Shown: one piece after another, positions 21,340-28,947 of the stretch
How positions within the stretch are numbered: position 1 is the stretch's first letter
Layout of the letters: the number at the start of each line of letters is the position of its first letter
IMG/VR virus record: IMGVR_UViG_3300037247_001368
Location: 1 to 43,807 of that record
Strand: one strand, 5' to 3'
From: a virus
DNA: 43,807 nt
Program-made: the position numbers and the translations under genes
The notes under the pieces: model-generated
Told to the model about the DNA's origin: nothing
What the model saw: only the letters and a program-made list of their open reading frames with translations
Database searches by the model: none

Positions 21340-22631
21340 GCGACCATCCGCCAAGCGCCATCATGAAATACTTCGAGCCGACGGACTCGTTCATCCGGAT
21401 CCGCGTCTTCAATCGGGAGCAAGCCCGCGAGGCACTCGTAGCGTGCCGGGCGAGCTCGAAGAAAGAATACGTCGGGTTTGTCGTTGACGCGTGTATCCCG
21501 GACTACGACGAGAAGCTCCTGCCCGCGATCGTCGAGAAGTACGGGAAGGAGTATTTCGAAGACGTAGCGGTCTCGCTTTATTCGATCTGCGTCGAGCTCA
21601 ACCCGAATCTCGAGGTTCATCAGGCGCATATCCCGATCAGGAACGCGGCGGCAAAAGCCGAGGGCGACCGTCCACACGTCACGCCGGCGATGAAGAGACC
21701 GCGCGCGCTCGCGGCGAGGCTCCGCCAACGCGTCGTCGGTCAGGACGAGGCCATCGCCTCGTTCATGAAATTTTGGCGGCGCGCGGTCGTTGGCCTGAAC
21801 GACCCCGGCCGGCCGATTGGCTGTCTGATGTTCGTGGGGCCGACGGGCGTTGGGAAGACCGAGCTAGCGAAGGCGATCGCCGACGTGGCTTTCGACCGCA
21901 GTCTGATCCGGATCGACTGTTCCGAATTCGCGATGCCGCACGAATATTCGAAGCTGATCGGGAGCCCGCCAGGCTATGTCGGGCACGACGAAGGGGGCCG
22001 GCTGATCGACGACATCACCGAACGCCCGAATTCCGTGGTCCTGTTCGACGAGATCGAGAAGGCCGACACGAAGATATACAACCTCCTTCTCCAGATCATG
22101 GACGAGGGGAGGATCACAGGTTCGCACGGCGAGGCCGCCTCGCTCTGCGACGCACTGATCGTCCTGACGAGCAACCTTGGCACCGGCGAGGTCGAGCGCC
22201 TGCGCAATCGCGCGGGATTCGCGCTCGCCTCCGCCCAGGCCATCGCCCCGGTCAGTCGCGACTACGTCACGCGCGAGGCCCTCGAAGAGCATTTTCCGCT
22301 CGAGTTCCTGAATCGGCTCGACGACACGGTCGTCTTTCGGGAGCTCGACGAGAGCGACACGGTGAAGATCGCCGGCCGGTTCCTGGGCCGAGTGGAATCT
22401 CGACTTCGCCGGTTGGGCCACCGCTTCGTCGCGACGCGCGCCGCCCGTCTCGAAATTGCGCGCATCGGGTTCGATCCGAAATGGGGGGCGCGAGAAATCC
22501 GTCGCACGATCTGCGATCTGATCGAGCAGCCGATCGCCGAGATCCTCGCAGAAAAGGCTCTGCCGGAGCGGGTGAAGTTCAAGGCGTTCGTGAAGGGCGG
22601 AGAGCTCGGAGTCAAAGCCGAATGGGCGTGA
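21336..22631 (+). CDS. Clp-type AAA+ ATPase (ClpA/ClpB D2-like)
   Basis: 431 residues. AAA+ motifs in order: VGPTGVGKTEL (Walker A, 167-176), PPGYVGHDEGG with a GYVG pore loop (213-216), VVLFDEIEKA (Walker B, 234-243), LTSNLG (sensor 1), EFLNRLDD (Arg finger) and KWGAREIRR (sensor 2 region). This is the second AAA domain of ClpA/ClpB unfoldases plus its small D2 domain. Residues 1-120 are not the usual Clp N-domain or D1 ring and are not recognised. It could remodel capsid, terminase or replication proteins. GTG start overlapping the upstream gene; its end overlaps the terminase by ten bases. Confidence 0.87.
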   Translation: MSDHPPSAIMKYFEPTDSFIRIRVFNREQAREALVACRASSKKEYVGFVVDACIPDYDEKLLPAIVEKYGKEYFEDVAVSLYSICVELNPNLEVHQAHIPIRNAAAKAEGDRPHVTPAMKRPRALAARLRQRVVGQDEAIASFMKFWRRAVVGLNDPGRPIGCLMFVGPTGVGKTELAKAIADVAFDRSLIRIDCSEFAMPHEYSKLIGSPPGYVGHDEGGRLIDDITERPNSVVLFDEIEKADTKIYNLLLQIMDEGRITGSHGEAASLCDALIVLTSNLGTGEVERLRNRAGFALASAQAIAPVSRDYVTREALEEHFPLEFLNRLDDTVVFRELDESDTVKIAGRFLGRVESRLRRLGHRFVATRAARLEIARIGFDPKWGAREIRRTICDLIEQPIAEILAEKALPERVKFKAFVKGGELGVKAEWA

Positions 22632-24112
22632 CCGCAGACGGAAAGATCCCCGAACTCACGATCGACCTCCCCTACGAGCCGAGCCAGGAGGCGTGGGCGT
22701 TCCATTGCTCAACCGCGAGGTTCCGCCACCTCCTCTGGGGATCGCGCTCCGGGAAAACGGTCGCGGGCGCCGTCGAGTTCCTCCGGTGGGCTGGAGGTCT
22801 GCCCGGCACGCTCTCGTGGGCCGTCGCGCCGACGCTCCTGAACCTCGAGCAGGCCGAGTACGAGGTCGTGCGGATCCTGCGCGAGTGCGGCATCCGGTTC
22901 GCGACGCGCCGGCAGAAGGGCGAGATCCGCCTGCCGAACACGTCGGTCATCCGCTTCAAGAGCGCCCACGAGCCGAAGAACCTCCAGGGCGGGACCGTCG
23001 ACGGGATCATGTGGATCGACGAGTTCGCGAGCCTGCTCGAGCTCGCGTGGAAGTTCCTCCGCCCTCGAATCTCGTCCGACAACGCGCCGCTGATGACCAG
23101 CTCGACCCCGAAAGGCCGCAACTGGACGTGGGCGCACTACGTCCGGGCCGGGATGCCGGCCGACTGCCCCTACGGGGAATTCGAGAGCGAGGACGGACTT
23201 CGCTGGATCTCGCACCGGCCGGTCTGGCATTTCCCGTGGGTCTCGAAAGCCGAGATCGAGGAGATGCGCGAGGACATGACCGCGGAAGACTACCAGCAGG
23301 AAGCCGGCGCGATGTTCGTCACGACCGCGTCAAAGGTCTTCCCTTACGTCCAGGAAGCCCTTTCCCGCGAGAAGATCCCGCAGAAGATCAAGGGCTCCAC
23401 GGCGCTCGGTCTCGACCTCGCGAAACAGCAGGACTTCACGGCGGTCGTCGTGATGGACCCGCTCCGGCGGGTTCTCCACGTCGACCGTTGGACGAAGGTC
23501 GCTTGGCGCGTCCAGCGGCCGCGGATCATCGAAAGGGCGCGCCGGTGGAACGCCGTCGTCGTGATCGACGTCGCGAACGTCGGCTCGGTGATCGCCGAGG
23601 ACCTCGTCGCCGCCGGCCTCACGATCAAGCGCGTCGACATGAACTCGGCCCACGTGAAGCGCGAGCTGATCGAGGGTCTCCAGATCTCCTTCGAGCAGAA
23701 CCGCGTCAGGATCCCCGATCCCGACGCGCCGTGGACGCCGTCGATCTTCAAGCGCCTCGTCGACGAGCTGGATTTGTATGAGGCAAAGTTGACGCCGGGC
23801 AAGCGGATCGGGTATGGTGCCCCGAAGGGCCTCAACGACGACCTGGTCACCGGCCTGGCCCTCGCGAACTTTGGAGTCTCCCGCGGCGTCGCCGGCGGGG
23901 CCGATCCCGACGACATCATGATCGCGCGCGAGGATTGGGGCCAGCTCCCGGTCGAGGACGAAGACGAGGACGATCTCGAGGACGTGAAGGACGTCCAGGC
24001 GTTCAGGCCCCGCGCCCCGCGGTTGAGGCAGCCGAAGCTCTGGAGCTCGATCTACGGCCGGCGCGGTGCGCTCGGGCTGGGGAGCCAAGGCGGCCCGCTT
24101 TTCAAGAGGTGA
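22622..24112 (+). CDS. terL: Terminase large subunit
   Basis: 496 residues. Motor that pumps DNA into the prohead and cuts the concatemer. LLWGSRSGKTVAG (Walker A, 37-49), GIMWIDEF (Walker B, Asp133/Glu134) and SSTPKG (coupling motif, 160-164) form the ATPase. ALGLDLAKQQDF (Asp265), VVVIDVANVG (Asp316) and GLNDDLVTGLAL (Asp406/407) form the RNase-H-like nuclease. ATG 22622 lies in the end of the AAA+ gene; GTG 22628 is an alternative. No clear small terminase subunit was found upstream. It starts the structural operon. Confidence 0.93.
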   Translation: MGVTADGKIPELTIDLPYEPSQEAWAFHCSTARFRHLLWGSRSGKTVAGAVEFLRWAGGLPGTLSWAVAPTLLNLEQAEYEVVRILRECGIRFATRRQKGEIRLPNTSVIRFKSAHEPKNLQGGTVDGIMWIDEFASLLELAWKFLRPRISSDNAPLMTSSTPKGRNWTWAHYVRAGMPADCPYGEFESEDGLRWISHRPVWHFPWVSKAEIEEMREDMTAEDYQQEAGAMFVTTASKVFPYVQEALSREKIPQKIKGSTALGLDLAKQQDFTAVVVMDPLRRVLHVDRWTKVAWRVQRPRIIERARRWNAVVVIDVANVGSVIAEDLVAAGLTIKRVDMNSAHVKRELIEGLQISFEQNRVRIPDPDAPWTPSIFKRLVDELDLYEAKLTPGKRIGYGAPKGLNDDLVTGLALANFGVSRGVAGGADPDDIMIAREDWGQLPVEDEDEDDLEDVKDVQAFRPRAPRLRQPKLWSSIYGRRGALGLGSQGGPLFKR

Positions 24113-24118
24113 CTCAAG

Positions 24119-25726
24119 ATGGCGGAATCAGACGGACACGGCGTCGTCGAGATCCTCGGGCCGGACGGCCGCCCGTACTACCAGGACGAAGAGAACCTCG
24201 ACGTCGAGGTCGATTCGCCCGACGCTCACTCCGACTCGTTCCTGCCGACCGCGTTCATGGGTGGCAAGTCCGAACATCGCCTGCTCGAGCAGGTCCTGGG
24301 GCTTCCGAACGTCGACGAAGGGACCAAAGACGACGACAACCTCTTCCTCCGCCTCGACGCGGCCGGCGTCCACGATCTCCCGCCCGAGGCGCAACAGCGC
24401 GCCCAGAGGCTCGCATTCCTGCTCTACCGGATCAACGTCCGCGCCTATGGCGGCGTCGAGCTCGGCGTCGACTTCGTGGTCGGCAAGGGCGTCAAGATCA
24501 AGGCCACCGACCCGAAGGTTGACGCCCTCCTCAAACGCCACTGGCGCGTGAACCGATGGGGCACGATGCTCCGGGAATACCTGCGCGCGCTCGCGATCTT
24601 CGGCGAGCTTCTGTTCCCGGTCTTCGTCTCGAAAAAGGGTTTCGTCCGGATCTCCTCGATCTCGCCGTTCAGGATCGGGAAGCTGATCCGCAACCCGGAC
24701 GATGGGGCGCGGTTCGACGCGATCGTTATTCGGCTGACAGAACAATACGCCACCGGAATCACTCAGCCGCTGCAGGGCGGCGATCCCCGGGACGAGGGGA
24801 AGAGATTCACGCTGATCCAGCCCGACGACGACGGCTTTCTGATCGACGAGCCTGACGAGAAGATCGGCCGCGACGGTCTCGCCTTCTTCTTCCCGGCGAA
24901 CCGCGTCGCGGGGAGCTCCCGCGGGACCCCGGACTACATGGCCTCGATCGACTTCCTCCAGGGCCTCGACGGCTTCACGATGGCCCTTCTAGAACGGGCC
25001 GACCTGGCGCTCCAGATCGTCTACGACGTCAAATACGACGGGCTCCAAGGGAAAGAGCTCAAGAAGAAGGCGAACCGTTTCGCGACGACGCTCAAGAAGG
25101 GCGGGATCTGGGCGCACAACGACGCGGCCGAGCTCACGATCCACCAGCCGAACATCGGCGCGAGCGAGGCCGAGGCGACCGCGCGGATCCTCAAGGACCA
25201 CATTCACGCGGGCTTCCGCAAGCCGGCCCATTTCTTCGGAGACGTCTCCGACCTCACGCGCTCGGCCGCGCAGGAGATCTCGATCGTCATCTCGAAGAGC
25301 CTCGAGGGCCGTCAGCAATTCGCGAAGGACATGATCGAGGAGGTCCTCACGTTCCAGATCGAGCAGGCCATGAAGCGCGGGCTCCTGCCGAAGGACGTCA
25401 ACACGAACTTTTCGGTCGAGTTTCCGCCGCTGTTCCTGCGCGACCTCTCAGGCGTCGCGACCGCGCTCGTCCAGCTCGTCGGCGCGCTCGACGTGGCCGT
25501 CGTTTCGGGCTACATCACGCTCGACGTCGCGAAGTCTACCTTCCAGCTCGTGCTCTCGCAGATCACCAACGACGTCGAGGGCGACGGCGGCCCGCCGACG
25601 ATCCCGCCGGAGGTCGCCCAGGCCCCCGAGGTCGTCGAAGCCCTCGCGAAGGTCGCGCCGGCGCTCGCGGAACGCCTGAAGGAACATTTCCACGTCAGTC
25701 CGGAGGACAACGGCTCCGATGGGTGA
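24119..25726 (+). CDS. Portal protein
   Basis: 535 residues, placed directly after the terminase as usual. Acidic N-terminus, then the portal stem/wing region: YRINVRAYGGVELGVDFVVG, RHWRVNRWGTMLREYLRALA with LLFPVFVSKKGFVRISSISP, PANRVAGSSRGTPDYMASID, and QGLDGFTMALLERADLALQI, all characteristic of phage portals. The C-terminus is helical and acidic. Forms the dodecameric vertex ring to which terminase and connectors bind. Overlaps the MuF-like gene by eight bases. Confidence 0.85.
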   Translation: MAESDGHGVVEILGPDGRPYYQDEENLDVEVDSPDAHSDSFLPTAFMGGKSEHRLLEQVLGLPNVDEGTKDDDNLFLRLDAAGVHDLPPEAQQRAQRLAFLLYRINVRAYGGVELGVDFVVGKGVKIKATDPKVDALLKRHWRVNRWGTMLREYLRALAIFGELLFPVFVSKKGFVRISSISPFRIGKLIRNPDDGARFDAIVIRLTEQYATGITQPLQGGDPRDEGKRFTLIQPDDDGFLIDEPDEKIGRDGLAFFFPANRVAGSSRGTPDYMASIDFLQGLDGFTMALLERADLALQIVYDVKYDGLQGKELKKKANRFATTLKKGGIWAHNDAAELTIHQPNIGASEAEATARILKDHIHAGFRKPAHFFGDVSDLTRSAAQEISIVISKSLEGRQQFAKDMIEEVLTFQIEQAMKRGLLPKDVNTNFSVEFPPLFLRDLSGVATALVQLVGALDVAVVSGYITLDVAKSTFQLVLSQITNDVEGDGGPPTIPPEVAQAPEVVEALAKVAPALAERLKEHFHVSPEDNGSDG

Positions 25727-26813
25727 CGAACGCCTCCTCGAACAGGAAGGACTCCCGCCCGTCGTCCGTCTCGTGGACGAGGCGGCCGAGCTGCGCGCGC
25801 GCAGGGCCCGGCTGTTCCTCGCCACTCATCGGCGCGCGCGCGCCGACGTTCTCCGCCTCTCCGAAGAAGGCGCCAGGCGGCTCGTCGTCAGGATCAACGA
25901 GCTCCGGCGCGAGATCACCGACCGGATGCGCGATCTCAGGGTGGCCGGCCCCGGCGCGCCGTTCGAGCTCAGGCTCGCGCCCCAGATCGAGGCCGAGGTC
26001 CAGGCCTCCCTCACGACGATGATCTCCGGGGCGGCCGGCGACGTGCGCGAGCAGCTCCTCGCGGCATTCGAGGCCGGCGTCGCGCTCGTCCCCGAGGCGT
26101 TCGGCGCCGCCGGTTTCGGGACGTCGATCGGACAAGGCGTTTCGCCGGCGCTCCTGGCGACGCTCGACGCGGCCGCGGCCGACCTCATAACCGAGACGTT
26201 CGCGCCTTTGGCCGACCGGATCTCCCGCGCGCTCCGGCTCTCGATCGCCGGGCTCGACTCGTCCGCGGCGACGATCGAGAAGGTCGCCGAGATCCTGCGC
26301 ACGAGCCGCGAGGTTCGAGCGGGCCTCCGGCGCCGCGTCGGTCTTGGATTCCAGGCCGAGGCGATCGCGCGCACAGAGATCGGTCGGGCCTATTCGGCCG
26401 CGCAGCAGGCGGCGGCTGAGCGCGCCGGCGACATCATTCCAGGACTCAGGAAGAGATGGGTCACGCGGGCGAGGATCCGCGGCGGCCATCTCGCCGTGGA
26501 GACCGAGACGCGCGAACGCCCGATCCCGGTGAAGCAAAGGTTCCGCGTGACGGATCTGTCGCGGACCGGCTTCACCGACTTCCTCACGACGCGGACCGGG
26601 TTCGGCGCGCAGCGGGTCTACCGCGTCCGTCCCGAGGAGAGGCCGGTCGCCCGACGCGGCCAGGCAAGGGAAGATCGGATGCTTTTCCCGCGAGATCCGG
26701 CGGCCGGACCGGGGAACGTCGTCAACTGCACGTGCACGGTCCTCGAGATCCCACCGGGGCTCGAGGACGAGATCGACAAGGAAATCCGCCGGACCGGGTT
26801 CCGGCGCATCTAG
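25719..26813 (+). CDS. MuF-like minor head protein
   Basis: 364 residues. Long N-terminal helices (VVRLVDEAAELRARRARLFL) bind the portal in this family. The C-terminal MuF-type segment shows AIARTEIGRAYSAAQQAA, RARIRGGHLAVE, LFPRDPAAGPGNVVNCTCTV. The terminal NVVNCTC corresponds to the conserved HPNCRC-like motif, with cysteines kept. Required for head morphogenesis; some MuF proteins carry toxin domains, but no extra domain is visible here. ATG 25719 inside the portal gene. Confidence 0.83.
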   Translation: MGDERLLEQEGLPPVVRLVDEAAELRARRARLFLATHRRARADVLRLSEEGARRLVVRINELRREITDRMRDLRVAGPGAPFELRLAPQIEAEVQASLTTMISGAAGDVREQLLAAFEAGVALVPEAFGAAGFGTSIGQGVSPALLATLDAAAADLITETFAPLADRISRALRLSIAGLDSSAATIEKVAEILRTSREVRAGLRRRVGLGFQAEAIARTEIGRAYSAAQQAAAERAGDIIPGLRKRWVTRARIRGGHLAVETETRERPIPVKQRFRVTDLSRTGFTDFLTTRTGFGAQRVYRVRPEERPVARRGQAREDRMLFPRDPAAGPGNVVNCTCTVLEIPPGLEDEIDKEIRRTGFRRI

Positions 26814-26824
26814 GAGGGCAACCC

Positions 26825-27283
26825 ATGGGCAAGAAAGCGAAGAAGAAGACGGCGAAAAAGAAGTCCACGAGGGACCGGCTGGCGGAGAGGCTTGAAGCGG
26901 ATAGGCCGCCGGAGACGGAGGAGCCCGAGCTCAACGATCCGTTCGCCGAGGGCGACGACCCGACGCCGCCGGTGGCTCATGAGCCGGTTGTGTCGGAATC
27001 CAAAGCCGAGACGGAGCCCGAGCCCGAGCCCGAGCCCGAGGAGCCGAAGCCCGCACCGAAGAAGGTCGTCGACGCCGACGAAGAGGCCGCCGAGAGAGCC
27101 GCGGAGGCGTCGAAGGCCGAAGGCGCCGACGATGCGTGGTCGTGGCGCGACAAGGCGATCGCCGTCCTCGGCGAGAAGGGCTTCGTCCGCGAAGACGTCC
27201 AGGAGGTCCAACGCTATCCCGACCGGGGCGTGACGGTCTACCGGATCAAAGGCACCGGCAAGCCGATCATCGTTTCCGACTGA
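26825..27283 (+). CDS. Hypothetical head-module protein with PE repeats
   Basis: 152 residues, ATG behind AGGAGGGCAACCC. The N-terminus is a lysine cluster (KKAKKKTAKKKSTRDRLAER), followed by an acidic stretch with PEPEPEPEE, then a compact C-terminus (WSWRDKAIAVLGEKGFVRED and VTVYRIKGTGKPIIV). Its location suggests a morphogenesis accessory such as a scaffold adaptor; no family recognised. Confidence 0.6.
   Translation: MGKKAKKKTAKKKSTRDRLAERLEADRPPETEEPELNDPFAEGDDPTPPVAHEPVVSESKAETEPEPEPEPEEPKPAPKKVVDADEEAAERAAEASKAEGADDAWSWRDKAIAVLGEKGFVREDVQEVQRYPDRGVTVYRIKGTGKPIIVSD
27016..27039 (+). repeat. Four tandem GCCCGA units
   Basis: Second copy of the repeat seen at 96-119, coding Pro-Glu dipeptides in the head-module protein. 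Confidence 0.8.
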
Positions 27284-27299
27284 GCGAGGAGGATTCGCC

Positions 27300-28901
27300 G
27301 TGCCTTTCCCAAACTTTCACTCGGCTCGTCTGATCGACCCCAAACGGTTCGAGCGGTTCGCCACCCAGAAAAACCAGGGAGGCGACGGCGTCGACTTCAT
27401 CCTCGGGATCAGGGCCGACGACGGCTCGGAGATCCAGGCCATCCGTTTCGACCGGACGAAGTTCACCGTGGCCGAGGCGAGGAAGTGGCTCGCCGACCAC
27501 GACTTCAAGCCGATCCTGTTCGAGGAGGCGACGGGCGAGGGGATGCAGGAACAGGTAGGCGAGGACGGCCCGATCGATGTGGACAAGGCCCCGAAGCTGG
27601 AGAACGAGGTCCTGAACCTCCGGGAGAAGGATTTCCCGAAAGGCCGATGTGGGCTGTGCCGCTACTTCGTCGAGCCAAATGTCTGCAAGATCCTGGAGGG
27701 GCCGGTGGCGGCGGAGTTGGTTTGCGATGGGTTCCAGGGCATCGAAGAAGGCTTCCCTCCCTACGAGGTCCGCGACGAAGACTGGTTGGATTTTGTCAAC
27801 GGCATGGTCAAGGAACAGCCTTATCAGCACATCGTGGTTGCCGGCCATCTCACTCCTGCAGGGCCGATCGTGATTATCAAGGACACGATCAAACCCAAGC
27901 CGCACATTTTCTCGCTCTCGAAAAAGTTCCACATTGGTCACACGTCCACCGAGCATCACTGGACCCAGGAAGACGTGGATCAGTTGATTAGAGATGGCGG
28001 AGGGATGGCCGAAGCGATCTTCGAGGGAATCCGGCCGGCGTTCGGCTCGCCCGGTGGGAAAAAGCTCCTGGCACAGACGATCGTGGGCCTGATTCCAGAG
28101 CACACGATTTACGTCGAACCGTTCGCCGGCGCCGTCTTCTTCGCCAAGGATCCGTCCGAGCTCGAGGTCTTGAACGACAAGGATTCCGAGATCGCCGAGG
28201 CGTTCCAGTTCATCCAGGCGAGCACCGAGGCCGATCGTGGGAAGCTCCGGGCAATGCCGCTGGACCGAGATCAGAAGACGTTCGAGCGTTTGAAGGCATC
28301 GTCGAATGGCTCGCCGGTCGAGCGCTTTCACCGTTTTCTCTACACGAACGCCTTCTCGATGGGCAATTCTCGGGAGTCCTACGCAGACGGCGTTGCGAAG
28401 ACGATCTCCCACAAGATCGACCGGATGGATCGTCTCGCGGAAAGGCTCGCGGACGTCCGGATCAGCTCGAAGGATTTCCGCGACGTGATCACGGAGCACG
28501 ATGGGCCAAAGACGTGTTTTTACCTCGACCCGCCCTACCCGACTCAGCAGGGGGCGCTCAAGACAGACCTCAAGACGGCCGACATCGTCGAAGCCGTGAA
28601 GAAGATCCGCGGTAAATTCATCCTGAGCCTGCCGGACGACAGAGAGACCCGCGAGGCGTTCCGGGGCTTCGAGATTCAGAAGGTCTCGGTCCGGCGAACC
28701 ATGAACATGGCGAATCCGCACGTCGACGGCGAGCTCCTGATCGCCAATTTCCCGATGCGCCAGAGCGACCGGATTGCCGCTTCGGTCGACGACGTGACGG
28801 TCGAACTTGTCGAATCGCTTCGGCCCTTTCTGGCGGCTCTGCCGGACCGCGGAAGCGCATATCTGACTGAACGCGAACGGCTCCTGAAAATGTCGCCCTG
28901 A
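27300..28901 (+). CDS. Fusion of a morphogenesis-type domain and a D12-class Dam methyltransferase
   Basis: 533 residues. Residues 1-80 (FHSARLIDPKRFERFATQ, then EIQAIRFDRTKFTVAEARKW) are a domain usually seen in phage capsid-module proteins. A four-cysteine site follows (Cys117, 120, 129, 142; CGLCRYF...C...VCDGF). The C-terminal half is a D12 adenine-N6 methyltransferase: FGSPGGKKLL (motif X, 248-257), YVEPFAGAVFFA (motif I, 271-282), VLNDKD, and CFYLDPPYPTQ (motif IV, DPPY at 410-413). GTG start with AGGAGGATTCGCC upstream. Whether one protein does both jobs in the virion is unknown. The following promoter separates it from the capsid gene. Confidence 0.78.
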   Translation: MPFPNFHSARLIDPKRFERFATQKNQGGDGVDFILGIRADDGSEIQAIRFDRTKFTVAEARKWLADHDFKPILFEEATGEGMQEQVGEDGPIDVDKAPKLENEVLNLREKDFPKGRCGLCRYFVEPNVCKILEGPVAAELVCDGFQGIEEGFPPYEVRDEDWLDFVNGMVKEQPYQHIVVAGHLTPAGPIVIIKDTIKPKPHIFSLSKKFHIGHTSTEHHWTQEDVDQLIRDGGGMAEAIFEGIRPAFGSPGGKKLLAQTIVGLIPEHTIYVEPFAGAVFFAKDPSELEVLNDKDSEIAEAFQFIQASTEADRGKLRAMPLDRDQKTFERLKASSNGSPVERFHRFLYTNAFSMGNSRESYADGVAKTISHKIDRMDRLAERLADVRISSKDFRDVITEHDGPKTCFYLDPPYPTQQGALKTDLKTADIVEAVKKIRGKFILSLPDDRETREAFRGFEIQKVSVRRTMNMANPHVDGELLIANFPMRQSDRIAASVDDVTVELVESLRPFLAALPDRGSAYLTERERLLKMSP

Positions 28902-28910
28902 GAATTTGTC

Positions 28911-28940
28911 TTGACCTGCCAGGTGGCCGCGCCATAGACT
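28911..28940 (+). promoter_or_regulatory. Sigma70-like promoter of the capsid fusion gene
   Basis: TTGACC at 28911-28916, 18-base spacer, TAGACT at 28935-28940. The ATG at 28948 is only seven bases after the -10 box, so the transcript may begin at or next to the start codon. Confidence 0.68.
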
Positions 28941-28947
28941 CGCCCGC

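Noticed and set aside
23789-23818. TTGACG-N18-TATGGT inside the terminase gene
   Set aside because: Promoter-like but in the middle of a conserved coding region, with no gene start nearby.
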